Positions 1 to 5,754 of a stretch of DNA of 6,795 bases are shown piece by piece (within the stretch, counting starts at the first letter, position 1; every line of letters begins with the position of its first letter). The stretch is taken from assembly GCA_016199325.1 (NCBI GenBank), contig JACQGW010000427.1:1-6795 (forward strand), in the 5' to 3' direction. Position numbers and translations under genes: made by a program. The stretch is from Chloroflexota bacterium. GTDB taxonomy: Bacteria > Chloroflexota > Dehalococcoidia > JACQGW01. Under the pieces are notes generated by a model, which saw only the letters and a program-made list of their open reading frames with translations, was not told the DNA's origin and ran no database searches.

Positions 1-164
1 ATGTCGCCGAGGGTCGCCTCGTTCGGGGTGGACACGGGCGCGGGGGGTGGTGATGGAATGGTCAACGTGTTCATGTCCGTGATGTACCATCTCTCACCCT
101 CCGCTGTCACCTCATCCTTCGATGCAACAGCCAACCGAGCAGTATTTGTTGGATCATATGCCAC
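1..164 (-). CDS. Possible 5' end of an unidentified gene running off the left edge
   Basis: The minus strand is open from a TAG just upstream (180-178) to the window edge. From GTG at 164 it reads VAYDPTNTARLAVASKDEV and continues with a Trp/Tyr-rich stretch and a Pro-rich segment. The residue mix looks protein-like, but the first 30 codons have much lower third-position G+C than the other genes here. Other in-frame starts are GTG 110, preceded by an AAGGA-like motif, and ATG 74. A competing frame begins at ATG 90 behind a good GGAGG, so neither frame nor start is settled. A TATGAT hexamer at 158-153 could be a -10 box. I do not recognise a family. The opposite strand is also open here (1-189) but looks less protein-like. 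Confidence 0.28.
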   Translation of the reverse strand, partial: MAYDPTNTARLAVASKDEVTAEGERWYITDMNTLTIPSPPPAPVSTPNEATLGD

Positions 165-245
165 TCCGGGTCGCCCCTACGGACGTTGACCCGGCGGTTT
201 GAGCCCGGCGTTACTGCCCCCCGATGCCCGACCTTCTGCGAAGGG

Positions 246-689
246 CTAGCCGGCGGCTTGGGTCCGCCGTTCGGCGTCGACGAGGCGCTGGCTGAGGGTT
301 TCGAGGAGGCGGATGGCGATCTCCGGGCTCTGGCGGAGCTCGTCCAGGAAGTGCCGCCGGTGCAGCGCCAGGCATTCGGTCGGCTCGACGGCGGTGACCG
401 TCGCCGTGCGGGGCCGTTCGCCCAGGAGCGCCATCTCGCCGAACGCGCCGCCCGGCCCGATCGTGCGCAGCTCCCGCTCTTGCCCGGCGCCGGTCTGCTG
501 GGTGACGCGCACCTTGCCGCTCAGCACGACGAAGAGGGCAATGCCGGTCTCACCTTCCCGGACGATTGTTTCTCCCGCCGCGAACTGCCGCGGACGCGCG
601 ACTCGCTCGAGACGCTCGAGCTCCTTGGCGCTGACCCCACGGAAGAGGTCCACTCCGGCCAGCACTGGGCCTGCACGCGAACCGGTCAT
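246..689 (-). CDS. Cyclic nucleotide-binding domain protein (stand-alone CNB/CAP_ED domain)
   Basis: This 147-residue protein is essentially one cyclic-nucleotide-binding beta-barrel (about residues 15-125) ending in a C-terminal helix. The EGETGIALFVVLSGKVRV segment (45-62) is the typical strand pattern. The phosphate-binding cassette FGEMALLGERPRTATV (83-98) keeps Glu85, which in the family contacts the ribose 2'-OH, and Arg94, which contacts the cyclic phosphate. Binding of cAMP or cGMP is therefore plausible. There is no helix-turn-helix, kinase or membrane segment, so it is not a complete CRP-type regulator; it probably acts as a cytoplasmic sensor subunit. The ATG at 689 follows a G-rich Shine-Dalgarno-like tract, and a strong promoter lies 37-65 bp upstream. 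It sits 95 bp downstream of a cyclase-like gene on the same strand, which suggests a producer/sensor pair. The partner or output is unknown. Confidence 0.9.
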   Translation of the reverse strand: MTGSRAGPVLAGVDLFRGVSAKELERLERVARPRQFAAGETIVREGETGIALFVVLSGKVRVTQQTGAGQERELRTIGPGGAFGEMALLGERPRTATVTAVEPTECLALHRRHFLDELRQSPEIAIRLLETLSQRLVDAERRTQAAG

Positions 690-725
690 CTCATTCCCCC
701 CCGCCCCGACGATCGCTCCACAGTC

Positions 726-754
726 ATGATAACCGGCTGCCGGCGGGCTGTCAA
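726..754 (-). promoter_or_regulatory. Sigma70-like promoter of the cyclic nucleotide-binding gene
   Basis: On the minus strand TTGACA (754-749) is separated by exactly 17 bp from TATCAT (731-726), a near-consensus sigma70 promoter. Transcription would start around 719, giving a leader of about 30 nt before the ATG at 689. The CNB gene can thus be expressed independently of the cyclase-like gene. A fold-back heptamer array begins 22 bp upstream of the -35 box. Confidence 0.7.
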
Positions 755-775
755 ACAGGGGGTGCTCTGCCCGGC

Positions 776-868
776 GTTCAGCGGTCAGCCCTCGGCAGGG
801 CGACGATTTGGCAATTCCGACACCGGTGCTTTCGCGGGATGCTGATCGCTGACCGCTGACGGCTGACC
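776..868. repeat. Fold-back heptamer array, GGTCAGC/GCTGACC type
   Basis: Left arm on the plus strand: GTTCAGC, GGTCAGC, CCTCGGC (776-796). Right arm: GCTGATC, GCTGACC, GCTGACG, GCTGACC (841-868). A 44-nt spacer separates them. The 11-bp segments 780-790 and 861-871 are perfect inverted repeats. In the cyclase reading frame the right arm encodes part of a non-homologous C-terminal tail, and the left arm supplies the TGA stop (787-785). The arrangement is the same as in the larger arrays at 2125-2308 and 5158-5278. Confidence 0.75.
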
Positions 869-2299
869 GCTTCTCGGGTCTGCTGCCGTTGGCTCACGGG
901 CGTCGATTCCGCTCATCGGGTCGGCCTCAGGGGCATCCGCCAGCGCGTAGGCGATGGCCTGCTCCAGCGTCATCGCCCGACCGGCGGCCCAGGCGGCGGC
1001 TGCCGCCTCTTCGGCGAGCCCCTGTCGGGCCACCCGCAGTCGCCGTTCCGCCGAGCGCTCACGCTGAACCGGCACGCCGGGCGTCAGCGGCTCGGCGATG
1101 GATTCTCGCAGGGCCGCGCCGGCGCCGGCCAGCCGGAGCGCGCGCTCGGGTCGGGCCTCGGCGACGGCGAGGTCGGCATAGCCCTCCAGCAAGGCGGCCG
1201 TGATGTGCTTGTCGCCGTGCTCCTGGAGGATGGCGGCGCTCGCAACGAACTGGGCGCGCGCGGTGGCGTAGTCGCCCTCCCGGAGCGCGACGAGCCCCAG
1301 ATTCAGGCAGCCGTAGGCAATGCCGAGCCGAACCTCGGCCGCCTGGAAGAGGGCCAGGCTCTCCTCGATGAGGCGGCGCGCCGTCACGTTGTCTCGCTGG
1401 TAATGGGCGAGCGTCCCCAGGGAGAGCAGGGCCCAGGCCGCGCCGGACTGATCTCCCAGCTCGCGCTGCATGGACAGGCTCTCTTCATGGCGCGCACGCG
1501 CCGTCACGTAGTCGCCCTGGCGAGTGGCCACCAGCCCCAGACCCCGCAGGGCGTTGGCGACGCCCGACGGATCGCCGATCTCCCGGGAGAGCGCCAGGCT
1601 CGCTTCGAGCTGGGCACGCCCGGCGCCGAAGTCGCCCTGGACCCAGGCCAGGTAGCCGGCGCCGTGGAGCGCCCTGGCTCGCGCCAGCCTCAGCCGGCGG
1701 TCCTCCTGCGGCCCCCGGCCGACGTCCCGCGCCAGCGCCGACGCCAGCCACCTGCGCCCCTCGCTCAAGTACCCTCGATACCACCAGAACCAGCGGAGCG
1801 CGCCGCCCAATCGCAGGGCGAGCTCGGCTTCGCCGTGCTCGTCCGCCCACCGCAGGGCGGCCCGCAGGTTCTCGTGCTCCCGCTCCAGCCGGTCCAGCCA
1901 GGCGCCGTGCTGCGGCCCCTCGAACTGGGGCTCCCCGGCCTCGGCCAGCGCCAGGAAGTAGGCGGCGTGCCGCCGCTGGATCGCGTCGGCCTCCCCGCTC
2001 GTGCTCAACTGCTCCAGCCCGAATTCCCGGATGGTCTCCAGCATCAGGAATCGAGGCTCCCCGTCCGCCTGCTCCTCCTGGCGGAGCAGACTGCTGTCCA
2101 CCAGCGAGGCCAGGCCGTCGAGGAGGTCGGGAGTCGGCAGTCGGGAGTCGGGAGTCGGCGATGGGCGGTCGGCAGTCGGCAGTCGGCAGTCGGCGATGAA
2201 CGGTCGGCAATCGGCGGGAAGTCGCCCGGCTCTCGACCGCCGACCGCCGACCGCCGACCCTGGACTCTCGACTCTCGACTCTCGACTGCCGACTGCCAA
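785..2299 (-). CDS. 3' half of cyclase/ATPase/TPR protein: winged-helix end and TPR region
   Basis: This 504-residue frame opens with TTG at 2299 inside a heptamer array. Residues 1-58 are array-encoded (ADCRLPT-type repeats), so TTG is unlikely to be a native start. Family-like sequence begins at residue 59 (LLDGLASLVDSSLLRQ, then LETIREFGLEQL), which normally follows the ATPase module of SARP/LuxR-type STAND proteins. An all-helical region follows, with about four TPR-like repeats of roughly 40 residues (about 190-350; RALHGAGYLAWVQGDF, ANALRGLGLVATRQGDY, AWALLSLGTLAHYQRDN, YGCLNLGLVALREGDY). The closing AAAAAWAAGRAMTLEQAIAY motif marks the usual family C-terminus, and no DNA-binding domain follows. 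The last 40 or so residues again derive from heptamer repeats. It should be continuous with the 2044-3738 frame but is displaced by the array. It is either a frame-switched gene or a pseudogene fragment. Confidence 0.8.
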   Translation of the reverse strand: MAVGSRESRVESPGSAVGGRRSRAGRLPADCRPFIADCRLPTADRPSPTPDSRLPTPDLLDGLASLVDSSLLRQEEQADGEPRFLMLETIREFGLEQLSTSGEADAIQRRHAAYFLALAEAGEPQFEGPQHGAWLDRLEREHENLRAALRWADEHGEAELALRLGGALRWFWWYRGYLSEGRRWLASALARDVGRGPQEDRRLRLARARALHGAGYLAWVQGDFGAGRAQLEASLALSREIGDPSGVANALRGLGLVATRQGDYVTARARHEESLSMQRELGDQSGAAWALLSLGTLAHYQRDNVTARRLIEESLALFQAAEVRLGIAYGCLNLGLVALREGDYATARAQFVASAAILQEHGDKHITAALLEGYADLAVAEARPERALRLAGAGAALRESIAEPLTPGVPVQRERSAERRLRVARQGLAEEAAAAAWAAGRAMTLEQAIAYALADAPEADPMSGIDAREPTAADPRSGQPSAVSDQHPAKAPVSELPNRRPAEG

Positions 2300-3738
2300 C
2301 TGCCGACTACCTCGGCCGCGTCGATCGTGCAGCCGCCGACGAAGACGGAGAGTCGGCAGAAGAGGGTCTTTTCGCTCTCCGAGAGCAGATCGTAGCTCCA
2401 GGCAATGGCGCCGCGCAGCGTCTGCTGGCGGGCCGGCAGGTCCCGCGGGCCGCCCGTGAGCAGGCTGAGCCGGTGATCGAGGCGGGCGAGCATGGCCTGC
2501 GGCGGCAGGTACTTGATCCGCGCGGCCGCCAGCTCGATGGCGAGCGGAAGGCCATCCAGCCGGTGGCAGATCTCGGCGACGACCGCGGCGTTGCCAGGGG
2601 TAATCGCGAAGTCGGGCTTCACCGCCATGGCCCGCTCGCCGAAGAGGCGGACCGCCTCAAACTGGCTGAGCTGCTCGGCCGGCGGCAGCCGCTTGAGGTC
2701 GGGCAGGGTCAGGGGCGGCACCGCAAATTCGCGCTCGCCGCGCACGTGCAGCACCACCCGGCTCGTCACGAGGAGCGTCAGCCGCGGGCACGCCGTCAGC
2801 AGATCGGCGACCAGCGATGTCGCCGCCAGGACCTGCTCGAAGTTGTCGAGGACCAGGAGCATCTCCCTGTCACGCAGCTCGTCCTTCAGGCCCTCCAGCG
2901 GCGTCCGGGCGCCGACCTCGCGGACGCCCAGGGCCTTGGCAATGGCAGGGGCGACGAGGCTCCGGTCCCGGACGGAGCCCAGGTCGACGAAGTAGACGCC
3001 GTCGGCGAAGTCGTCGAGCTGGTCGGCGGCCACTTGCAGCGCGAGGCGCGTCTTGCCGCACCCGCCGGGGCCGGAGAGGGTGAGGAGCCGCGTCGTCTTC
3101 AGCAGTCGCTTCACCTCGGCCAGCTCCCGCTCCCGGCCGATGAAGCTGGTCAACTGCACCGGCAGGTTGTTCGGGAGGGCATCCAGCGACTTGGGCGGCG
3201 GGAACTCGCCGGGCAGCGCCGGGTGGACCAGTTGAAAGAGATGCTCGGAGCGGTACAGGTCTTTCAGCCGGTGGGAGCCCATCGACCGGAGGCCGGCGCC
3301 CGGCGGCAGCGCGTCGACGACCAGGTCCGCCGTCGCCGACGAGAGCATCACCTGGCCGCCATAGGTGGTCGCGAGCAATCGGGCGCAGCGGAAGAGCGGC
3401 GGGCCGAAATAGTGGTCGCCCTGGCGCTCGACTTCGCCGGTGTGGAGCGCCATCCGCACCCGGATCTGGCCCACCTCGCCCCAGTCGGCCGCGTGGAGGT
3501 CCAGTTGGGCCTGGAGCGCAGCCGCCACGGCATCGGTGGCGAGGGCAAAGGCGGCGTAGACGGCGTCCCCGACGGTCTCGAAGACCACGCCCCTGCCGGC
3601 TTCGACGGCATCGCGGAGGATCCAGTGGTGCTGGGTGAGCGCCGCGCCCATCGCCTGCGGATGCCGCTCCAACAACCCGGTGCTGCCCTCGACATCGGTA
3701 AACAGGAAGGTAACCGTCCCCGCCGGCAGGTCAGGCAT
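2044..3738 (-). CDS. Class III nucleotide cyclase-like domain fused to NB-ARC/STAND ATPase (5' half of split gene)
   Basis: Residues 5-170 are a class III adenylate/guanylate cyclase homology domain (TFLFTDVEGST 10-20; FETVGDAVYAAF 53-64; HTGEV 99-103). A STAND/NB-ARC-type ATPase follows, with Walker A GPGGCGKT (223-230), Walker B LLVLDNFE (294-301), LLVTSR (322-327) and GLPLA (396-400). Metal-binding Asp15 and Asp58 and Arg120 are present. The usual substrate-selecting Lys is Glu54 and the usual transition-state Asn is Phe116, so cyclase activity is uncertain. Homologous sequence stops at about Val478; the rest to the TGA at 2044 is heptamer-array and out-of-frame translation. The TPR half lies in a different frame (785-2299). 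ATG 3738 was chosen because GAGG sits 5 nt upstream and the alternative TTG at 3768 overlaps the -10 box. The intact protein would be a cytoplasmic signal-transduction ATPase. Confidence 0.88.
   Translation of the reverse strand: MPDLPAGTVTFLFTDVEGSTGLLERHPQAMGAALTQHHWILRDAVEAGRGVVFETVGDAVYAAFALATDAVAAALQAQLDLHAADWGEVGQIRVRMALHTGEVERQGDHYFGPPLFRCARLLATTYGGQVMLSSATADLVVDALPPGAGLRSMGSHRLKDLYRSEHLFQLVHPALPGEFPPPKSLDALPNNLPVQLTSFIGRERELAEVKRLLKTTRLLTLSGPGGCGKTRLALQVAADQLDDFADGVYFVDLGSVRDRSLVAPAIAKALGVREVGARTPLEGLKDELRDREMLLVLDNFEQVLAATSLVADLLTACPRLTLLVTSRVVLHVRGEREFAVPPLTLPDLKRLPPAEQLSQFEAVRLFGERAMAVKPDFAITPGNAAVVAEICHRLDGLPLAIELAAARIKYLPPQAMLARLDHRLSLLTGGPRDLPARQQTLRGAIAWSYDLLSESEKTLFCRLSVFVGGCTIDAAEVVGSWQSAVESRESRVQGRRSAVGGREPGDFPPIADRSSPTADCRLPTAHRRLPTPDCRLPTSSTAWPRWWTAVCSARRSRRTGSLDS
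2125..2308. repeat. 184-bp fold-back heptamer array inside the cyclase/ATPase/TPR gene
   Basis: On the minus strand 2308-2232 contains eleven uninterrupted 7-mers of AGTCGGC type (variants AGTCGAG x3, AGTCCAG, AGTTGGC, GGTCGGC x3, GGTCGAG). A 16-nt spacer follows (2231-2216), then thirteen 7-mers of the complementary GCCGACT type (2215-2125; variants CCCGACT, GCCGACC, GCCGATT, GCCCATC, GTTCATC). The arms are head-to-head inverted and could form a long cruciform or RNA hairpin. The array lies exactly at the join between ATPase and TPR-side coding sequence and shifts the frame between them. Both frames are free of stops across it. Confidence 0.93.
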
Positions 3739-3767
3739 GGCGTCCTCGTTTCCCGGGCTTTCGTCCA

Positions 3768-3796
3768 ACTGTACTGCTGCGGTGCGGAGCCGTCAA
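3768..3796 (-). promoter_or_regulatory. Sigma70-like promoter of the cyclase/ATPase gene
   Basis: On the minus strand TTGACG (3796-3791) is separated by 17 bp from TACAGT (3773-3768). Transcription would begin near 3761, giving a leader of about 23 nt with GAGG just before the ATG at 3738. The -10 box covers the alternative TTG at 3768 and so argues against that start. Confidence 0.65.
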
Positions 3797-3857
3797 GGGG
3801 TTGCCACTGTGGGTAAGGACTGAAGCACGGTGGGCGATGGGAGGCTGGGCCTCACTC

Positions 3858-4150
3858 CATCCGCATCAAGCGAAGGGTTGCCGCACCGGCCGGGAACGAG
3901 CTGTCAATGGATTCTGGGAGCGGATTGGACTGGGTGGAGTCGATCCCAACGTGGCCGATCCGATAGTCGACAGGCGAACCCGTGCGTCGAACGAACGCAG
4001 AGCGACCCGGTTGACCGTCGTCGGCGACCGCAATACGTGGGCTCGACCGGCGTGGTCTCGCCCGTCGGGTCCAATCCGTTCAATCCGCTCCCAGAATCCG
4101 TTGACAGCTCGCTCCCCGCGGCGCCGCTCCGACTTCGCTTGATGCGGATG
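3858..4150. repeat. 293-bp fold-back element (long imperfect inverted repeat, MITE-like)
   Basis: The outer 18 bp are a perfect inverted repeat (3858-3875 and 4133-4150, starting CATCCGCATCAAGCG). A 22-bp poorly matching GC-rich stretch follows on each side without changing register. Then comes a 34-bp block (3897-3930 against 4078-4111) with only two mismatches, containing GAGCTGTCAA and GGATTCTGGGAGCGG. Inward of that the arms diverge. Because of the symmetry both strands can be translated into similar short peptides (RAVNGFWERI), which I treat as non-coding. The element fills the spacer between dapA and the cyclase gene, ending about 60 bp upstream of the cyclase promoter. I see no transposase and no clear target-site duplication. 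A structured RNA or a non-autonomous mobile element are both possible. Confidence 0.65.
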
Positions 4151-4158
4151 GGGGTAGC

Positions 4159-4217
4159 CGGCCCTCACCCCCGGCCCCTCTCCCGCGGCGCGGGAGAGGG
4201 GCCGGGGGTGAGGGCCG
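4159..4217. repeat. 29-bp perfect GC-rich palindrome, possible terminator of dapA
   Basis: Positions 4159-4187 and 4189-4217 are perfectly complementary with a single central base (CCCTCACCCCCGGCCCC... and its complement). The hairpin starts 8 bp past the dapA stop codon in the direction of transcription. There is no T-run after it, so it is not a classical intrinsic terminator, though it could stop transcription or protect the mRNA 3' end. CCCTCACCCC/GGCCCCTCTCCC-type palindromes are a dispersed repeat family in several high-GC bacteria, so it may also be a REP-like element. Confidence 0.75.
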
Positions 4218-4224
4218 CTCTCGG

Positions 4225-5133
4225 CTACGCGCCCGGTCGGCTGGGTATCGTCAGGTCGATCTGGCTGCCGGCCAGGGCGGCGTCGATCTGGCGCGCTGTC
4301 TTCTCGTCGGGCTCGACGAGGGGGAGGCGCGGCTTGCCGACCCGGAACCCGACGCGGTTGAGCGCGTACTTGAGCGGGATCGGATTGGCAACCAGGAAGA
4401 GCGCGTTGATCAACGGGAGCAGGCGCTGGTGAATGGCCGCCGCGGCCGCCGGCTGGCCGGCCAGGTGGTGCTGGATCATCTGCTGGATCTGGCGGCCGAC
4501 CAGGTGGCCCGCCACGCTGACGATCCCGTAGCCGCCCACGGCCAGAATCGGGAGCGTCTCGCTGTCGTTGCCGCTCCAGATCCGGAAGCCCGGGCGGACG
4601 CCGGCCGCGATCTTCGTGATCTGGTCGAGATTGCTGCTCGCCTCTTTGACGCCGACGATGTTCTCGATCTCGCTCAGGCGGATCGCCGTCTCGGCGGCCA
4701 GGTTGGCGACCGTCCGACTGGGAACGTTGTACAGGATGCAGGGCAGGTGAGTGGATGCGGCAATGGCCCGGAAGTGCTGATAGAGCCCTTCCTGGGGGGG
4801 CTTGTTGTAGTAGGGCACGACGAGCAGGATGCCGTCGGCGCCGGCCCGTTCGGCCTCGCGGGTCAGCTCGATGCTCTCGTGCGTGTTGTAGTTGCCGGTG
4901 CCGGCGACGACCGCGCCCCGCCCGCCGATGGCCCCCTTCACCTCGGCGAAGAGCCGGAGCTTCTCCTCGACCGAGAGCGTGGGGCTCTCGCCGGTCGTTC
5001 CCGATACGACCAGGCCGTTGCTGCCGGACGCCACCAGCGCGGTGGCCAGCGCCCGCACCTGTCCCCAGTCGACGGCGCCGCCGTCGTCGAACGGGGTCAC
5101 CATAGCTGTCAAGACCCGTCCCAGCTCCACCAT
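4225..5133 (-). CDS. dapA: 4-hydroxy-tetrahydrodipicolinate synthase
   Basis: This 302-residue class I aldolase-fold enzyme condenses pyruvate with L-aspartate semialdehyde in the diaminopimelate/lysine pathway. Recognisable motifs are SGTTGESPTLS (44-54, with Thr47 of the proton relay), YYNKPPQEGLYQHF (108-121, with Tyr109), YNVPSRT (135-141, with Tyr135 and substrate-carboxylate Arg140) and GVKEAS (161-166), where Lys163 is the Schiff-base lysine. All key residues are present and the length is normal. ATG 5133 is preceded by AGGAGG with 6-nt spacing. No promoter is visible in the 24 bp between the start and the fold-back heptamer array at 5158-5278, so expression may depend on readthrough from dapB, past the four-helix-bundle cassette and the array hairpin. 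A 29-bp palindrome follows the TAG stop. Confidence 0.97.
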   Translation of the reverse strand: MVELGRVLTAMVTPFDDGGAVDWGQVRALATALVASGSNGLVVSGTTGESPTLSVEEKLRLFAEVKGAIGGRGAVVAGTGNYNTHESIELTREAERAGADGILLVVPYYNKPPQEGLYQHFRAIAASTHLPCILYNVPSRTVANLAAETAIRLSEIENIVGVKEASSNLDQITKIAAGVRPGFRIWSGNDSETLPILAVGGYGIVSVAGHLVGRQIQQMIQHHLAGQPAAAAAIHQRLLPLINALFLVANPIPLKYALNRVGFRVGKPRLPLVEPDEKTARQIDAALAGSQIDLTIPSRPGA

Positions 5134-5157
5134 CGGTGTCCTCCTGTTCGTAAGTTG

Positions 5158-5278
5158 AGTCGGCGGTCGGCGGTCGGCGGTCGGCGGTCAGCAGTCAGCG
5201 GTCGGCAGTCGATCTACCGACTCTCGACTGCCGACTCCCGACTGCCGACTCCCGACTGCCGACTCCCGACTGCCGACC
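5158..5278. repeat. 121-bp fold-back heptamer array between the four-helix-bundle gene and dapA
   Basis: On the plus strand there are eight 7-mers of RGTCRGC type (5158-5213; GGTCGGC x3, GGTCAGC, AGTCAGC, final AGTCGAT). A 2-nt spacer follows (5214-5215), then nine 7-mers of complementary type (5216-5278), in which GCCGACT and CCCGACT alternate as a 14-bp higher-order repeat. The arms form a nearly continuous palindrome. On the minus strand the array starts about 10 bp after the conserved end of the four-helix-bundle coding sequence (read in its restored frame) and ends 24 bp before the dapA start. It could form a large hairpin in the dapB-dapA transcript. Confidence 0.93.
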
Positions 5279-5325
5279 GCGCAAGTAGGCTGCGAACCCT
5301 GTGATGAGTGATGCCGTTTCCGCAG

Positions 5326-5634
5326 TCATCTGGTACAAACGAGCGAACTCGCTCTTCTGAATGTAGCCGACATCCAGGGTACATAGAGCAAAGATTGAAC
5401 TTCCGTCACCGAGCCCCTAGCAACATCCAGAAAGTGAGCAAACTCTCGGTCACTTCTTCTGGCAAAACCCTCGGCAACGTTGCTCATCGCCGAAACGCTG
5501 GACCGGCAGATCTGGTCCCTCAGTCCAAAGTCTCGACCCAAGCGCGACTCGCCACACATCCGGTAGATCTCCCGTACCAACTCCCGAGCCGTCTGCCAGG
5601 CCTGGACGTCTTCGAAGCGCGTGATCGGTGCCAC
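5326..5634 (-). CDS. Four helix bundle protein (S23 / 23S rRNA intervening-sequence protein family), frameshifted
   Basis: The N-terminal 85 residues are typical of this small all-helical family: ITRFEDVQAWQTARELVREIY (4-24), DFGLRDQICRSSVSAMSNVAEGF (35-57) and REFAHFLDVARGSVTEVQSLLYV (63-85). GTG 5634 was chosen because the family starts at this point and GGGAGAG lies just upstream. After Val85 the frame gives an unrelated tail ending at a TGA (5328-5326). With one base added near 5377-5380, the family ending LDVGYIQKSEFARLYQMTAE and FAAYLR reappears, running into the heptamer array with a stop at 5197-5195 (146 residues). This copy is thus probably inactivated by a 1-nt deletion, or carries a sequencing error. 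Family members are known from 23S rRNA intervening sequences and resemble the Avd accessory protein of diversity-generating retroelements; biochemical function is unknown. Confidence 0.8.
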   Translation of the reverse strand: MAPITRFEDVQAWQTARELVREIYRMCGESRLGRDFGLRDQICRSSVSAMSNVAEGFARRSDREFAHFLDVARGSVTEVQSLLYVPWMSATFRRASSLVCTR

Positions 5635-5754
5635 TTCGCTCTCCCAATGCCGGTTCCGGGTGGATCTCGGCGTGCTCCGGACTCCACGTCTCGCAACTCC
5701 AGGTCCCGGACTCCTGACGTCAAACCCTCCCACTCCACACCTTCCGAGCTCGCA

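Noticed and set aside
785..1000. C-terminal LuxR-type DNA-binding domain of the TPR protein
   Set aside because: After the MTLEQAIAY motif the chain is low-complexity, array-derived sequence with no helix-turn-helix.
2125..2308. CRISPR array
   Set aside because: Units are 7 bp and directly abutting with no spacers, and the array inverts halfway. No cas genes are present.
1205..2395. Long plus-strand open frame opposite the TPR region (and similar ones at 2473-3816, 4429-5304 and 5907-6743)
   Set aside because: These are antisense shadows in high-GC DNA. The minus strand over the same positions encodes recognisable families with catalytic motifs, while the plus frames show no family features and no ribosome-binding site.
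3739..3768. Extended cyclase start at TTG 3768
   Set aside because: It overlaps the -10 hexamer. ATG 3738 begins exactly at the family N-terminus with GAGG 5 nt upstream.
3858..4150. Integron attC site
   Set aside because: The fold-back is large and lacks core sites matching RYYYAAC/GTTRRRY at the arms; no integrase or cassette array is present.
3801..4168. Short open frames on both strands across the 293-bp spacer element
   Set aside because: Both strands yield similar peptides only because the DNA is an inverted repeat. There is no convincing start or ribosome-binding site.
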